Assembly (NCBI GenBank): GCA_049323895.1
Contig: JBMOKT010000026.1
Location: 1 to 64,000 of the forward strand
Direction: 5' to 3'
From: JBMOKT01 sp049323895
GTDB taxonomy: Bacteria; Bacillota; Peptococcia; Peptococcales; BICA1-8
DNA: 64,000 nt
In this document: positions 51,368 to 60,281 of the stretch, one piece after another
Layout of the letters: the number at the start of each line of letters is the position of its first letter
How positions within the stretch are numbered: position 1 is the first letter of the stretch
Position numbers and translations under genes: made by a program
The notes under the pieces: model-generated
Seen by the model: only the letters and a program-made list of their open reading frames with translations
What the model was told of the DNA's origin: nothing
The model's database searches: none

Positions 51368-52525
51368 TTACTTACCCTTAAAAAAAGAAACAAAAACTTC
51401 AACTATTTCCGATTTGTTGCCGATGCGTATAGGCGGGCCCCACGTTCCGAAGCCGGAAGAAACAATAACCTGCAGGTTCTCCTTTTTTAGATATCCCCAA
51501 TCAACTTCAAAAATCCTATCAGTAACCAGATTATTGGGGAAAAATTGTCCACGATGGGTATGACCGGAAAACTGCAAATCAACCCCAGCTTTTACCCCCT
51601 GGTCTAAATCTCGGGGCTGATGATCCAGCAGAATAATAGGCAGCGACTTATCAACATCAGCTAATACCTCCTCAAGAGGTTTGCGCCTCCCTCCTGCAAA
51701 GTTATGCCTGGACTGTTCATCACGCCCAACGATATAAACACTATCAGCTACCTTTGCCCAACTGTCCCGAAGAACATGAACCCCTGCTTCCTCAAGGTGT
51801 CGAACAATGTCCTCAGCATGTCCGCCAATATATTCATGGTTACCTAAAGCTGCAAAGCTGCCGTACTTGGGGGTTAAAAGCTTAAGGGTCTCTGTCATTT
51901 TTTCCTCTACAAAAACGTTCACATCTTCATCAACAATATCTCCGGCAAAAAGAACAACGTCAGGATTCAGTTCATTTATTTTTTCTACCATCTCTAATAA
52001 TCTTTTGTTGTCGACTATTCTTCCTAAATGTATATCGGAAACCATGGCAATCTTTAAGCCGGTTAGATTATTGCTCCCTTTGTTAATGTCTACCTCATAA
52101 TGGTTTATTACAGTATGACGGGCATTCCAGGTGCCATAAATCAGCAACAAAAAAACCATCCCCAGAATTATTGCTCCTGTAACAGTAGGGTTATAAGATT
52201 TTAACCCGGGTATAATGTTTAGCCATTTGTTTAATACGCGCAGCCCGTCAATAAATAACAGTATAAAAAAAAGATAGTACATGGCTGCCAGCCAGTAACC
52301 CCCAATAAGGGACAAGTACTTTCCCCCAAAGCTGCCGATAAAACGCTCCCCCAGCCTCGCTAAAATAAAACCACAGGCTATAAACCAAAAAACAATCCAG
52401 TAAAACCTTCTATAAATAAAGACACCGCCGAAAGCCTGCCAACCCCGCAGTCCTATATAATAATTGATAGAACCATAGATAAAGAAAAACAATCCTATGA
52501 TAAAAACAAACTGCAAAGGTTTCAT
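51368..52525 (-). CDS. Membrane metallophosphoesterase
   Basis: A 385-residue protein. About four N-terminal helices (residues 5-130) anchor an extracytoplasmic or membrane-face calcineurin-like domain. The metal and catalytic motifs are DIHLGR, FAGDIVDED, GNHEY, LDHQPRD and SGHTHRGQFFP. This is the YkuE/YaeI-like class, which includes UDP-diacylglucosamine hydrolase relatives. The exact substrate is unknown. The ATG has AGGGGGT upstream. It is the first gene of an operon with the lipase. Confidence 0.9.
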   Translation of the reverse strand: MKPLQFVFIIGLFFFIYGSINYYIGLRGWQAFGGVFIYRRFYWIVFWFIACGFILARLGERFIGSFGGKYLSLIGGYWLAAMYYLFFILLFIDGLRVLNKWLNIIPGLKSYNPTVTGAIILGMVFLLLIYGTWNARHTVINHYEVDINKGSNNLTGLKIAMVSDIHLGRIVDNKRLLEMVEKINELNPDVVLFAGDIVDEDVNVFVEEKMTETLKLLTPKYGSFAALGNHEYIGGHAEDIVRHLEEAGVHVLRDSWAKVADSVYIVGRDEQSRHNFAGGRRKPLEEVLADVDKSLPIILLDHQPRDLDQGVKAGVDLQFSGHTHRGQFFPNNLVTDRIFEVDWGYLKKENLQVIVSSGFGTWGPPIRIGNKSEIVEVFVSFFKGK

Positions 52526-52629
52526 TTTTACCCCCTGTTTCTGACAACATCAAACTTTAAAAGGCAGTGCATCAAGCAGCACTGCCTCAATCTAAAATAA
52601 TTATAACCCATATTTAGGGAAAATACACC

Positions 52630-53790
52630 TTACCCTTTGTACACTTTTGAAAATTGGGCAAGGGCACCTTCTACATCTGCAGCAAAGCCCATTTCCTGCA
52701 ATGTTTCACCGATTAATGTTAATGCTTTAATAAACATTTCTTCAGTGGCATTTCCCATATGACCAATACGGAAGGCTTTGCCAGCTAATGCGGCTAAAGC
52801 ACCGGCAAGGATTAAACCCTTATCGGCCAATGCTTTACGGAATGCAGCATCATCAACGCCTTCGGGATAAAGTATGCAGCTCAGGGTTGGTGCGGCTACG
52901 TCTTCTTGAGCTAAAGCTGTCATACCATATACACGTAAAGCCGCTCTGACAGCTTTACCTAATGCTTTATGTCTGGCGTACCTTTTTTCTAGGCCTTCCG
53001 CCATAACCATTTCCATACCTTTAGTATAAGCATAAATCATGTTGACTGGAGGAGTAGCATAATATTTGCCGGGATTCTCCATAATAGGCTGCCAATTATA
53101 TATATCACAGTAATAAGCCGGAATCTTCTCCATTTTTGCTCTGGCAGCCAGGGCTTTTGGTCCAAAGGCAACAATACCCAACCCAGGGGGAACCCCTATA
53201 GCCTTTTGAGATCCGGTCAATACTGCATCAATTTTGTAATCTTCATCACTATACGCTTTATTCATATCCTCTTCAACGGCAGCTGTAGCACAGACGCCAT
53301 CAAGGATAAACAAAGCACCTGCCTTCTTCACAACAGGAACCAGCATCTCTAGGTTAGCTACAACCCCGGTTGAAGTATCAACGTGGGTAACGGTAGCTGC
53401 TTTAAAACCGCCCTCAGCCAGTTTAGCTTCTACCAGTTGAGGGTCTACATGGACTCCCCAAGGAGCCTGGATAGCTTCAACTTCAATGCCAAAAGCCTTA
53501 GCTAATTGGATAAAACGGTCGCCAAAATATCCATGGCTAATCACCAGAAGCTTCTCACCAGGGGCCACTGTATTAACTATTGCCATTTCCATGGCCAAAG
53601 TACCAGAACCAGCAAAAACAAAAACCTGACCGTCGGTGTTGAACATCTCCTTAGTCAGCTTGATGCCTTGCTTAAAGGTTTCCACAAAACGGGGGTCTGT
53701 ATGGGCTCTGGTCTCACTGGCCAGGGCATCATAAATCTCATCCACAACAGGTGTCGGTCCGGGGATTAATAACATTTCCTTATTACGCAT
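52630..53790 (-). CDS. Alanine/serine-glyoxylate aminotransferase-family protein
   Basis: A 386-residue class V PLP aminotransferase. The start MLLIPGPTPV, the PLP Lys in TGSQKAIGVPPGLG (about residue 195) and AFRIGHMGN near the C-terminus are the marks of the alanine/serine-glyoxylate, PucG/SgaA-type family. It uses alanine or serine as amino donor; the acceptor is uncertain. The start is the ATG at 53790 with GGAGGATG at 6 nt. It is monocistronic by spacing. Confidence 0.92.
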   Translation of the reverse strand: MRNKEMLLIPGPTPVVDEIYDALASETRAHTDPRFVETFKQGIKLTKEMFNTDGQVFVFAGSGTLAMEMAIVNTVAPGEKLLVISHGYFGDRFIQLAKAFGIEVEAIQAPWGVHVDPQLVEAKLAEGGFKAATVTHVDTSTGVVANLEMLVPVVKKAGALFILDGVCATAAVEEDMNKAYSDEDYKIDAVLTGSQKAIGVPPGLGIVAFGPKALAARAKMEKIPAYYCDIYNWQPIMENPGKYYATPPVNMIYAYTKGMEMVMAEGLEKRYARHKALGKAVRAALRVYGMTALAQEDVAAPTLSCILYPEGVDDAAFRKALADKGLILAGALAALAGKAFRIGHMGNATEEMFIKALTLIGETLQEMGFAADVEGALAQFSKVYKG

Positions 53791-54008
53791 GAACATCCTC
53801 CTCCAATATACATAAATCAAGTTTATATTTCTTTTCGCTTTCTTTTAGTAAAAATCCTGCCATTTTTTCTCTTAAAGGTTATATTATCTCAACCCATCCT
53901 TAGTTGCCCTATTAAAACCACAACTTACCTGCAGATTTGCAAGTTGTCTTGTGATATTATGATTTCGAATAATTTTTAAAAATTGTTTTCAAAATGGAGG
54001 AATTTAAG

Positions 54009-54707
54009 ATGAACAAAAATGTAAGAAAGTTTAAGCTTTCACTTGTTCTAGCGGTTGTCTTCTTATTGTTGTTTTCCACCATGGCCTTTGCTTACGGCTA
54101 TTCTTATTACCCTACCTACCAAAACCGTTACAGCAACTATAGTTATTCTAATTACTACGCTCCTCAGAAATATTACTACCAGCCCTATTATTACAATTAT
54201 TACAAGTACACTCCTCCCGTACAGCAGCCGGTTCCTCAGCCTCAACCAAAGCCACAACCACAGCCGACACCTGCACCCCAACCTGCACCTGCACCTGCAC
54301 CTGCACCTGCACCGGTATCAGGAATTTCTGCTGATGAAAAACTAATGCTGGATTTGGTAAATAAGGAAAGGGCCGCTAATGGTCTTCAACCCCTGCAAAT
54401 TGATATGCAGTTGGTAAAACTGGCTCGGATGAAGAGCCAAGATATGATTACAAATAATTATTTCAGCCATACTTCTCCTACCTATGGAAGTCCTTTCGAT
54501 ATGATGAAAGCTAATGGCGTGACTTATAGAACCGCCGGTGAGAATTTAGCAGGAGCCCCTAGTGTTTCTACGGCTCATACCAATCTTATGAACAGTGAAG
54601 GGCACCGGAAAAATATCCTTAGTTCCAATTTTACCCATGTTGGTATTGGTATTATTGACGGTGGTCCTTACGGAAAGATGTTTACCCAATTATTTATTGG
54701 AAAGTAA
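54009..54707 (+). CDS. Secreted CAP-domain protein (YkwD-like)
   Basis: A 232-residue exported protein: a signal peptide to about residue 26, a Tyr-rich stretch (about 27-75), a Pro/Gln/Ala-rich linker (about 75-110) and a C-terminal CAP (SCP/PR1) domain with LVNKERAANGLQPLQ, FSHTSPTYGSPFDMM, AGENLAGA and SEGHRKNILSSNFTHVGIG. The conserved His and Glu of CAP are present. Firmicute YkwD-type proteins are secreted or spore-coat associated, of unclear activity. The start is the ATG at 54009 with GGAGGAA 7 nt upstream. Confidence 0.92.
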   Translation: MNKNVRKFKLSLVLAVVFLLLFSTMAFAYGYSYYPTYQNRYSNYSYSNYYAPQKYYYQPYYYNYYKYTPPVQQPVPQPQPKPQPQPTPAPQPAPAPAPAPAPVSGISADEKLMLDLVNKERAANGLQPLQIDMQLVKLARMKSQDMITNNYFSHTSPTYGSPFDMMKANGVTYRTAGENLAGAPSVSTAHTNLMNSEGHRKNILSSNFTHVGIGIIDGGPYGKMFTQLFIGK

Positions 54708-54715
54708 GAAAACCC

Positions 54716-54760
54716 TCGGGTTTAGTGGCTAGTAAAATACTAGTTGTTAGCTTCAAATTT
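54716..54760. repeat. TAGTGGCTAGT-family fragment, copy A5
   Basis: GTTTAGTGGCTAGTAAAATA, then CTAGTTGTTAG. It is a short member lying just after the CAP gene. Confidence 0.6.
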
Positions 54761-54775
54761 TAATTATAATTAGAA

Positions 54776-54799
54776 AACTCGCCTTGCGGCGAGTTTTTT
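54776..54799. terminator. Bidirectional terminator between convergent genes
   Basis: AACTCGCC and GGCGAGTT pair across a 4-nt TTGC loop, followed by TTTT on the plus strand and TTTTCTAATT on the minus strand. Confidence 0.8.
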
Positions 54800-54850
54800 G
54801 ATGTATAGTCTGGAAAATTAAATCTTACATGATCCCCGTATACCACGGAA

Positions 54851-55987
54851 CTATGGTCTGGGGGGTTTGGGTCCGAAATATTGATAGTATTGGGTTTCAA
54901 TATTTCCGTTGAAAAGCTTCCTCCTTTTGTTGGCCTTTTGTCCATATATTCTCTCGAAATCTTTATGGGAGGTAATGAAATAAAAGGACCATGTTTCATA
55001 TTCCCGATACAATTTGCCCATCTGCCGGTAAAGTTCTTCCACCTTTTTTAATTCACCCAGCCGTTCACCATAAGGGGGATTGGATATCATCACACCATAT
55101 TTCCTGGAGCTTCTCCACTCAGAGAGGGGCATCTTTTGAAAGTGAATCTGGTCCTCCACCCCCGCTTCCTTAGCATTTCTCCTGGCAACCTTTAGTATTT
55201 CTTCATCTTCATCGGTGCCAATTATATTCAACTTACGGTCATACTGGGCTAAATCATGGGTCTCTGCCCTTGCCTGACGCCATATTTCCCGGGGGATGAT
55301 GGGCCACTGTTCACAGGCAAAGGTTCTATTCATTCCCGGTGCCATGTTTAACCCAATTAGTGCTGCTTCAATTGGTATTGTACCCGAGCCGCATAAGGGG
55401 TCAGCCAGAATGCGGTCAGGATTCCAGTAGCTTAACTGAATTAAAGCCGCTGCCAAAGTTTCCTTAAGTGGTGCCGCACCAATCCATTCCCGATAACCTC
55501 TTTTATGTAATCCCGGTCCACTGGTATCAATAGTTAGAGTTACTACGTCCTTGAGCAAAGCAACTTCGATTTTATACAGGGGACCTGTTTCAGTAAACCA
55601 ATCTGCTTTATAAGATTTCTTTAAACTTTCTACAACTGCTTTTTTAGCAATAGCCTGGCAATCAGATACACTGAACAGCTTAGATTTAATAGATTTCCCC
55701 TCCACGGGGAAGTTTCCGTCCTTAGGTATCCAGTCAGCCCAGGGCAGGGCTTTAGTTTTTTCAAATAATTCATCAAAGGTTGTGGCTTCAAATTCAGCTA
55801 TTTTCAAACGTATTCGATCGGCAGTCCGCAGCCATAAATTACAACGAACCAAGTCACTTAAGTCACCGGTAAAGGTTACTTTGCCGTTTTCTACTTCAAC
55901 ATCCTCATAACCCATCTGCTTTACCTCATGGGCTACTACTGCCTCTAATCCAAAGGCAGCTGTTGCTATTAGTTTGATTTTTTCCAT
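54851..55987 (-). CDS. THUMP-domain class I RNA methyltransferase (RlmL N-type)
   Basis: A 378-residue cytosolic enzyme. An N-terminal THUMP region (about 1-155) binds RNA, and a Rossmann methyltransferase domain follows. Visible are DPLCGSGTIPIEAALIG (SAM motif I), IGTDEDEEILKVARRNAKEAGV and the catalytic NPPYGERLGELK. NPPY with THUMP is the 23S rRNA m2G methyltransferase (RlmL-like, firmicute YpsC) pattern. It stands alone and its stop is 51 bp from the convergent terminator. The ATG has GAAGGGAA upstream with wide spacing. Confidence 0.93.
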   Translation of the reverse strand: MEKIKLIATAAFGLEAVVAHEVKQMGYEDVEVENGKVTFTGDLSDLVRCNLWLRTADRIRLKIAEFEATTFDELFEKTKALPWADWIPKDGNFPVEGKSIKSKLFSVSDCQAIAKKAVVESLKKSYKADWFTETGPLYKIEVALLKDVVTLTIDTSGPGLHKRGYREWIGAAPLKETLAAALIQLSYWNPDRILADPLCGSGTIPIEAALIGLNMAPGMNRTFACEQWPIIPREIWRQARAETHDLAQYDRKLNIIGTDEDEEILKVARRNAKEAGVEDQIHFQKMPLSEWRSSRKYGVMISNPPYGERLGELKKVEELYRQMGKLYREYETWSFYFITSHKDFERIYGQKANKRRKLFNGNIETQYYQYFGPKPPRP

Positions 55988-56044
55988 TTCGTCTCAAATT
56001 CCCTTCTCTTTTATCTCCTAAAAGTATACCACAAAGGGCAAAGG

Positions 56045-56235
56045 CAATATACTTATTAGTGGCTAGTTGTTAGTGGCTGGTGGCTAGAAAATACGTGTCA
56101 CCGTGGCAGATAAAAAAACGGGCATAGCCCGTTTTTTTATCGTTTATCGAAAAAATAAATTTTTAGTTGTGGATAACTAGCCCAGCACAGCTTTTTAATG
56201 TGTTTTACTAGCCACTAAACGCCGCAGGCGGTTTT
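56045..56235. repeat. TAGTGGCTAGT-family dispersed repeat, copy A4 (composite)
   Basis: Read on the minus strand from 56235: CCGCCTGCGGCGTTTAGTGGCTAG, then AACACATTAAAAAGCTGTGCTGGGCTAGTT, then AACTAAAAATTTATTTTT. It is the same block as copy A3. A second TAGTGGCTAG unit (56054-56090) lies in the opposite sense, and a terminator hairpin sits between the two. Confidence 0.8.
56112..56139. terminator. Bidirectional terminator inside repeat A4
   Basis: AAAAAAACGGGC-ATA-GCCCGTTTTTTT is symmetrical, with T-runs on both strands. It probably ends lysA transcription on the minus strand. Confidence 0.75.
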
Positions 56236-57489
56236 TTAAAGTTTAGAAAAATCTAAGGTTGCAAAATAATCTTCTAAAGTTTCAGCCCTTCTTATCAGTT
56301 CCACACTGCCGTCTTCTTTTAGCAGAAGCTCCGCGGAACGAAGCTTTCCATTGTAGTTAAAGCCCATGGCATGACCGTGGGCACCGGTATCATGGATAAC
56401 CAAGATATCTCCCATGTCTATTTTGGGCAAACTTCTGTTTACGGCAAATTTATCACAGTTCTCACATAGGCTGCCTGCTACATCATACACCTGGTCATGG
56501 GGCTGCCCTTCCTTGCCGACAACAGTTAGGTGGTGATAGGCTCCATACATGCCGGGACGCATTAGGTCAGCCATGCTGGCATCAACACCGATGTAATTTT
56601 TATATATTTCTTTCTTGTGAATAGCCTTTGTTACCAGATATCCATAAGGTCCGGTAATTACCCGTCCACACTCCAAGGCTAGCCTCAAAGGTGCTAATCC
56701 ATTGGCAGCTATCTTCTCCTCATAAAGCTTCTTGACACCTTCGCCGATAATCTGGTAATCAACAGGTTCCTGATTAGGACGATAAGGAATGCCAATACCG
56801 CCGCCAAAATTAACAAATTCAAATTTAATTCCCAGCTTCTGATTTAATTCAACCATTAAGTCAAACATCATTTTAGCTGTTTCGATAAAGTAATTGGGGT
56901 CCAGCTCATTAGAAATAATCATGGTATGGATACCAAACCTTTTTACACCTTTGGACTGCATAATTTTATAGGCTTCAAAAAGCTGTTCTTTTGTAAGACC
57001 ATACTTGGCATCTTCCGGGGTCCCAATAATGGCATTACCGCCGCCCCGTAATGAACCAGGATTATATCTGAAACAAATTATTTCAGGTATTCCTGCATGC
57101 TTTTCCAGGAAATCAATGTGGGTGATATCATCTAAATTTATAATAGCCCCTAACTCCTTGGCTTTTACAAACTCTTGGGGAGGTGTATCATTGGAGGTAA
57201 ACATTATATTATCACCAACAATACCCACTTTTTCCGCTAATATTAACTCAGCCATGGAACTGCAGTCACCACCAAAGCCCTCTTCTTTTAATGTTTTTAA
57301 GAGATAGGGGTTGGGGGCTGCCTTGACGGCAAAATATTCTTTGAAACCTGGCGCCCAAGCAAAAGCCTGTGTCAGCTTTCTTGCGTTTTCTCTAATGGCT
57401 TTTTCATCATAAATATGAAAAGGGGTTCCATATTGGACTACAATTTGTTCTATTTGTTCTTTTGTAAAGGGTAATTTTTTTTGTGCCAC
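56236..57489 (-). CDS. lysA: Diaminopimelate decarboxylase
   Basis: A 417-residue PLP enzyme that makes L-lysine from meso-diaminopimelate, the last step of lysine synthesis. The PLP Lys is in YFAVKAAPNPYLLK. Substrate and fold motifs: DCSSMAELILAEK, FVNFGGGIGIPYRP, LECGRVITGPYG, the CENCDKF Cys at the dimer active site, and HDTGAHGHAMGFNYNGKLR. The start is the GTG at 57489 with GAGGAGGA 5 nt upstream; the TTG at 57507 sits within the leader. A lysine riboswitch directly upstream controls it. Confidence 0.95.
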   Translation of the reverse strand: MAQKKLPFTKEQIEQIVVQYGTPFHIYDEKAIRENARKLTQAFAWAPGFKEYFAVKAAPNPYLLKTLKEEGFGGDCSSMAELILAEKVGIVGDNIMFTSNDTPPQEFVKAKELGAIINLDDITHIDFLEKHAGIPEIICFRYNPGSLRGGGNAIIGTPEDAKYGLTKEQLFEAYKIMQSKGVKRFGIHTMIISNELDPNYFIETAKMMFDLMVELNQKLGIKFEFVNFGGGIGIPYRPNQEPVDYQIIGEGVKKLYEEKIAANGLAPLRLALECGRVITGPYGYLVTKAIHKKEIYKNYIGVDASMADLMRPGMYGAYHHLTVVGKEGQPHDQVYDVAGSLCENCDKFAVNRSLPKIDMGDILVIHDTGAHGHAMGFNYNGKLRSAELLLKEDGSVELIRRAETLEDYFATLDFSKL

Positions 57490-57530
57490 GATAATCCTCC
57501 TCGTCAATGTTTAGTAGATAATAAAAATAA

Positions 57531-57768
57531 TAAAAAAACGGCTGTGAGCACACAACCGTTAACCGTCTTAGGGCAAAAGCTCTTTTCCTTTCACCTTAGT
57601 TATACGAATAGCGCTCCACCCCTATATGGGTGACAGTTTTGCAGTTATTCACTGCAAACCCAGCAAAAGCAGCCGCTCTGACTTTTGCTTCGGCGATTAT
57701 TCCTTTCCTATTCCTTCAATGCCTGCCGGCTCCGGATAGTACTCATAATACCCGCACCTCTACCAAAG
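57531..57768 (-). promoter_or_regulatory. Lysine riboswitch (L box) controlling lysA
   Basis: The minus-strand leader begins GGTAGAGGTGCG, then carries the conserved L-box blocks AGGAATAATCGCCGAAGC, GCTGGGTTTGCAGTG, GTCACCCATATAGGGGTGGAGCGC and a long 3' closing segment. It ends in the terminator hairpin CGGTTGTGTGCTCACAGCCG followed by T7. High lysine should stabilise the aptamer and let the terminator form. It sits 42 bp before the lysA start. Confidence 0.93.
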
Positions 57769-57857
57769 ATTTATTTTTAGATTTTCATCTCATTATGCAC
57801 TATCCTTAATTGAACTGTCAAGGTCAATTATTTACCATTTTGCATATTTTACCTATT

Positions 57858-59270
57858 TTAACCATTATTAAACCAGACCTGGTTTAATAATTTTATAGCT
57901 GGTTCGATATGCCCTATAGGTATCCCCCCGTAGGAAAGCAGCACTAAGGGATATCTATGAGGAGAATCCTCAATAAAATAATTACTTATCGGAATTACTT
58001 TTACTCCAACCTGTTCTGCCAACTGAGCAATTTCCTCAGGCGGCTGCAGGGTTTTAACCTCTAGCAGAATATGCAGCCCTGTCTCCACCCCAGATAACCC
58101 TACCCTATCTCCCATCAGCTTTTTGATAGCATCTATCAGCAATTGGTTTTTATGCGCATAAATCTTGCGCAGCCTCCTAATATGTCTTTCCAGCATGCCT
58201 TCCTGCATAAAAAGGGAAAGAGCAATTTGTTCAATCTGAGAGGAAGTCTGGTTGTATTTCCTCTTGTTCCCCTCATATATACCGATAAGCTTCTCCGGCA
58301 AGACCATGTAACTTATCCTTATGGAGGGAAGAAGTATTTTAGAGAATGTGCCAAGATAAACAACATTGGAGCCCTCGCTTAGCCCTTGCAAGGAAGGTAT
58401 TGGTCTACCTGTATATCTTAATTCACTGTCATAATCATCCTCAATTATCAGCCTTTTATTCCTTTTGGCCCAGTTTAAGAGCTGAATCCTTTTATTAATA
58501 GGCATAACAGAACCCGTGGGAAATTGATGGGAAGGGCTGACATAGACTAAGTCGGCCCTGCTTTCTTCAAGAAGACTTATGTTTATGCCGTCCTCCTCAA
58601 GTTTAATCGGAATAAGGGTAAAACCATAGTCTTTAAAAATATGACGGGCTTGTTTAAAACCCGGATCCTCGAAGCCAATCTGGGTGCAGTCCTCCTTGAG
58701 AAGCCCACATAAAATTCCCAGTAGTGTTTGTACACCCGATCCAATTACCAGTTGTTGGGGTGTACATATGACTCCTCTGGAATGATGGAGATATTTTGCT
58801 AATTCTATTCTTAATTCCAACTCACCCTGGTGGGAGCCATAGGTAAGAAAACGGCTGTTTTCTTGGTTTATTGCTTTGTTCAGGTATCTCTTCCATATTT
58901 GGAAATCAAAGCTATCCTGGTCAATGTGATCGTTGCGAAAATCATATTCCTGCTTTACAGGAGTATTTAAAGTTTTTTTATGGGCAAGATTAAATCCATC
59001 CCTTCCATAAAAACTATGATCTGCAATCTTATTAACGAAATAACCAATTTTAGGCTCACTGGAAATATACCCCTCTAAATGCAGTTGCTGATATGAAGCT
59101 TCCACCGTTGTTTTACTCAACTTTAGGGCAATGGAGAGCTGCCTGATTGAAGGCAGCTTTGTATATGGCTCTATTCTGCCGTGGGTTATTTCTTTTTTAA
59201 TATACTCATAGAGCTGGAGGTAAATAGGTACTCCAGCATCTTTAGTAAGTGCCAAGGAAAATTCCAGCAT
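57858..59270 (-). CDS. MocR-family regulator (PdxR-like)
   Basis: A 470-residue fusion: a GntR winged helix (about 1-75, LSIALKLSKTTVEASYQQLHLEGY) joined to a fold-type I aminotransferase domain (about 110-465). The PLP Lys is expected in YLGTFSKILLPSIRI. Some MocR members (PdxR) sense PLP and activate vitamin B6 synthesis or transport. The next gene, divergent, is an ECF substrate-binding component, which fits a B6-uptake role (inference). The start is the ATG at 59270, after AGGAGGTG. The last codons overlap a 28-bp palindrome. Confidence 0.9.
   Translation of the reverse strand: MLEFSLALTKDAGVPIYLQLYEYIKKEITHGRIEPYTKLPSIRQLSIALKLSKTTVEASYQQLHLEGYISSEPKIGYFVNKIADHSFYGRDGFNLAHKKTLNTPVKQEYDFRNDHIDQDSFDFQIWKRYLNKAINQENSRFLTYGSHQGELELRIELAKYLHHSRGVICTPQQLVIGSGVQTLLGILCGLLKEDCTQIGFEDPGFKQARHIFKDYGFTLIPIKLEEDGINISLLEESRADLVYVSPSHQFPTGSVMPINKRIQLLNWAKRNKRLIIEDDYDSELRYTGRPIPSLQGLSEGSNVVYLGTFSKILLPSIRISYMVLPEKLIGIYEGNKRKYNQTSSQIEQIALSLFMQEGMLERHIRRLRKIYAHKNQLLIDAIKKLMGDRVGLSGVETGLHILLEVKTLQPPEEIAQLAEQVGVKVIPISNYFIEDSPHRYPLVLLSYGGIPIGHIEPAIKLLNQVWFNNG
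57864..57891. repeat. 28-bp palindrome at the MocR 3' end
   Basis: The arms ATTATTAAACCAG and CTGGTTTAATAAT are perfect, with a 2-bp centre. Its half CTGGTTTAATAATT resembles CTGGTTAAAAAATT at 59289-59302 in the promoter gap. Confidence 0.5.
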
Positions 59271-59285
59271 CAATCAACACCTCCT

Positions 59286-59337
59286 GACCTGGTTAAAAAA
59301 TTAAAAACTGTCACTTTTCAGATGGTCACTTTTTTAA
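59286..59337. promoter_or_regulatory. Candidate MocR operator region
   Basis: The divergent gap contains GACCTGGTTAAAAAATT and a direct repeat GTCACTTTT-N6-GTCACTTTT with a 15-bp step (59310-59333). Direct repeats are the usual target of MocR regulators. Confidence 0.45.
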
Positions 59338-59481
59338 TATTATACTAATAAGTTTTAAATCAAACAATCATATTTATCCTTAGCAAAGAAAGAGTGGAAA
59401 TATGGACGTCCGACATTTCATAAATACTTAAACTAAGCTTAAGGAAAACTAATGATTATAGGACTAGTGGGAGGAATCCAG

Positions 59482-60255
59482 ATGAGTCAAAGTAAAAAAT
59501 TAACATTTGGCGGGCTAATGATTGCCCTTGTTTTCGTAACTACCTTTAGTGTTAAAATTCCAATTCCCTTTACCCAAGGTTATATTCATGCCGGAGACAG
59601 TATGATTTTTATTGCTGCTATTCTTCTAGGTTGGAAATATGGTGCAATAGCGGGAGGAGTTGGTTCGGCACTGGCCGATGTCTTAGGAGGCTATGCTAAT
59701 TGGGCAATACCGACACTGATTATTAAAACTTTAATGGGTGCTTTAGTGGGTTGGATTGCCAAAGACGCTATGGAGCGGGATAGCCAAACCAAGATTATGC
59801 TAAGCTTAACTATGGCTTTTATATGGTTTGGACTAATCAGTTTTTTGCAAAAAGTAATCGCTAATAATATCACACAAAACTCCACCCATTTGATTGGTGA
59901 AATTGATGGAATTACTACAATAGAAGAACTGTTGCTGTTAAGTCAGAAGGTACAGGGTCAGCTGTTTTGGGCAGCAGTATTAATCCCCTTATCAATTATT
60001 TTACTTTCTATTTATCTTAGCCGTATTAATAAGAAAATGTTTACAGTTGACCAACTGCTGGGTATGCTGGTAGCTGGGCTGTGGATGGTTACCGGTTATT
60101 ATTTTGCTGCAGGTTTTATGTATGGCAGCTTTATTGTCCCCATATTTAGCATCCCCTGGAACATTGTGCAATTTGTCATTGGTTTAGTCATTGCTTATTT
60201 AGTAATCTTAGCTCTAGTTAAAACTCCATTAATAAAATACCTGGAAGAAAAATAG
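59482..60255 (+). CDS. ECF transporter S component (substrate-binding)
   Basis: A 257-residue membrane protein with about six helices plus a longer loop (about 108-160). The block FTQGYIHAGDSMIFIAAILLGWKYGAIAGGVGSALADVLGGY matches the ECF S-component (ECF_trnsprt/DUF-type) signature, with the Gly/Ala helix that contacts the EcfT module. The energising EcfA/T genes are absent, so it would use a shared module. The divergent MocR gene suggests a pyridoxine or related substrate (inference). The start is the ATG at 59482 with GGGAGGA at 6 nt. Confidence 0.88.
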   Translation: MSQSKKLTFGGLMIALVFVTTFSVKIPIPFTQGYIHAGDSMIFIAAILLGWKYGAIAGGVGSALADVLGGYANWAIPTLIIKTLMGALVGWIAKDAMERDSQTKIMLSLTMAFIWFGLISFLQKVIANNITQNSTHLIGEIDGITTIEELLLLSQKVQGQLFWAAVLIPLSIILLSIYLSRINKKMFTVDQLLGMLVAGLWMVTGYYFAAGFMYGSFIVPIFSIPWNIVQFVIGLVIAYLVILALVKTPLIKYLEEK

Positions 60256-60281
60256 ACCCCGTCAAGGGTCTATTTTTCTTT
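60253..60281 (+). terminator. Terminator of the ECF S-component gene
   Basis: TAGACCC pairs with GGGTCTA and is followed by TTTTTCTTT, overlapping the stop codon. Confidence 0.8.

Noticed and set aside
54055..54345. Second frame in the 5' part of the CAP-domain gene
   Set aside because: It is a shadow of the Pro/Gln-rich linker coding sequence in another frame.
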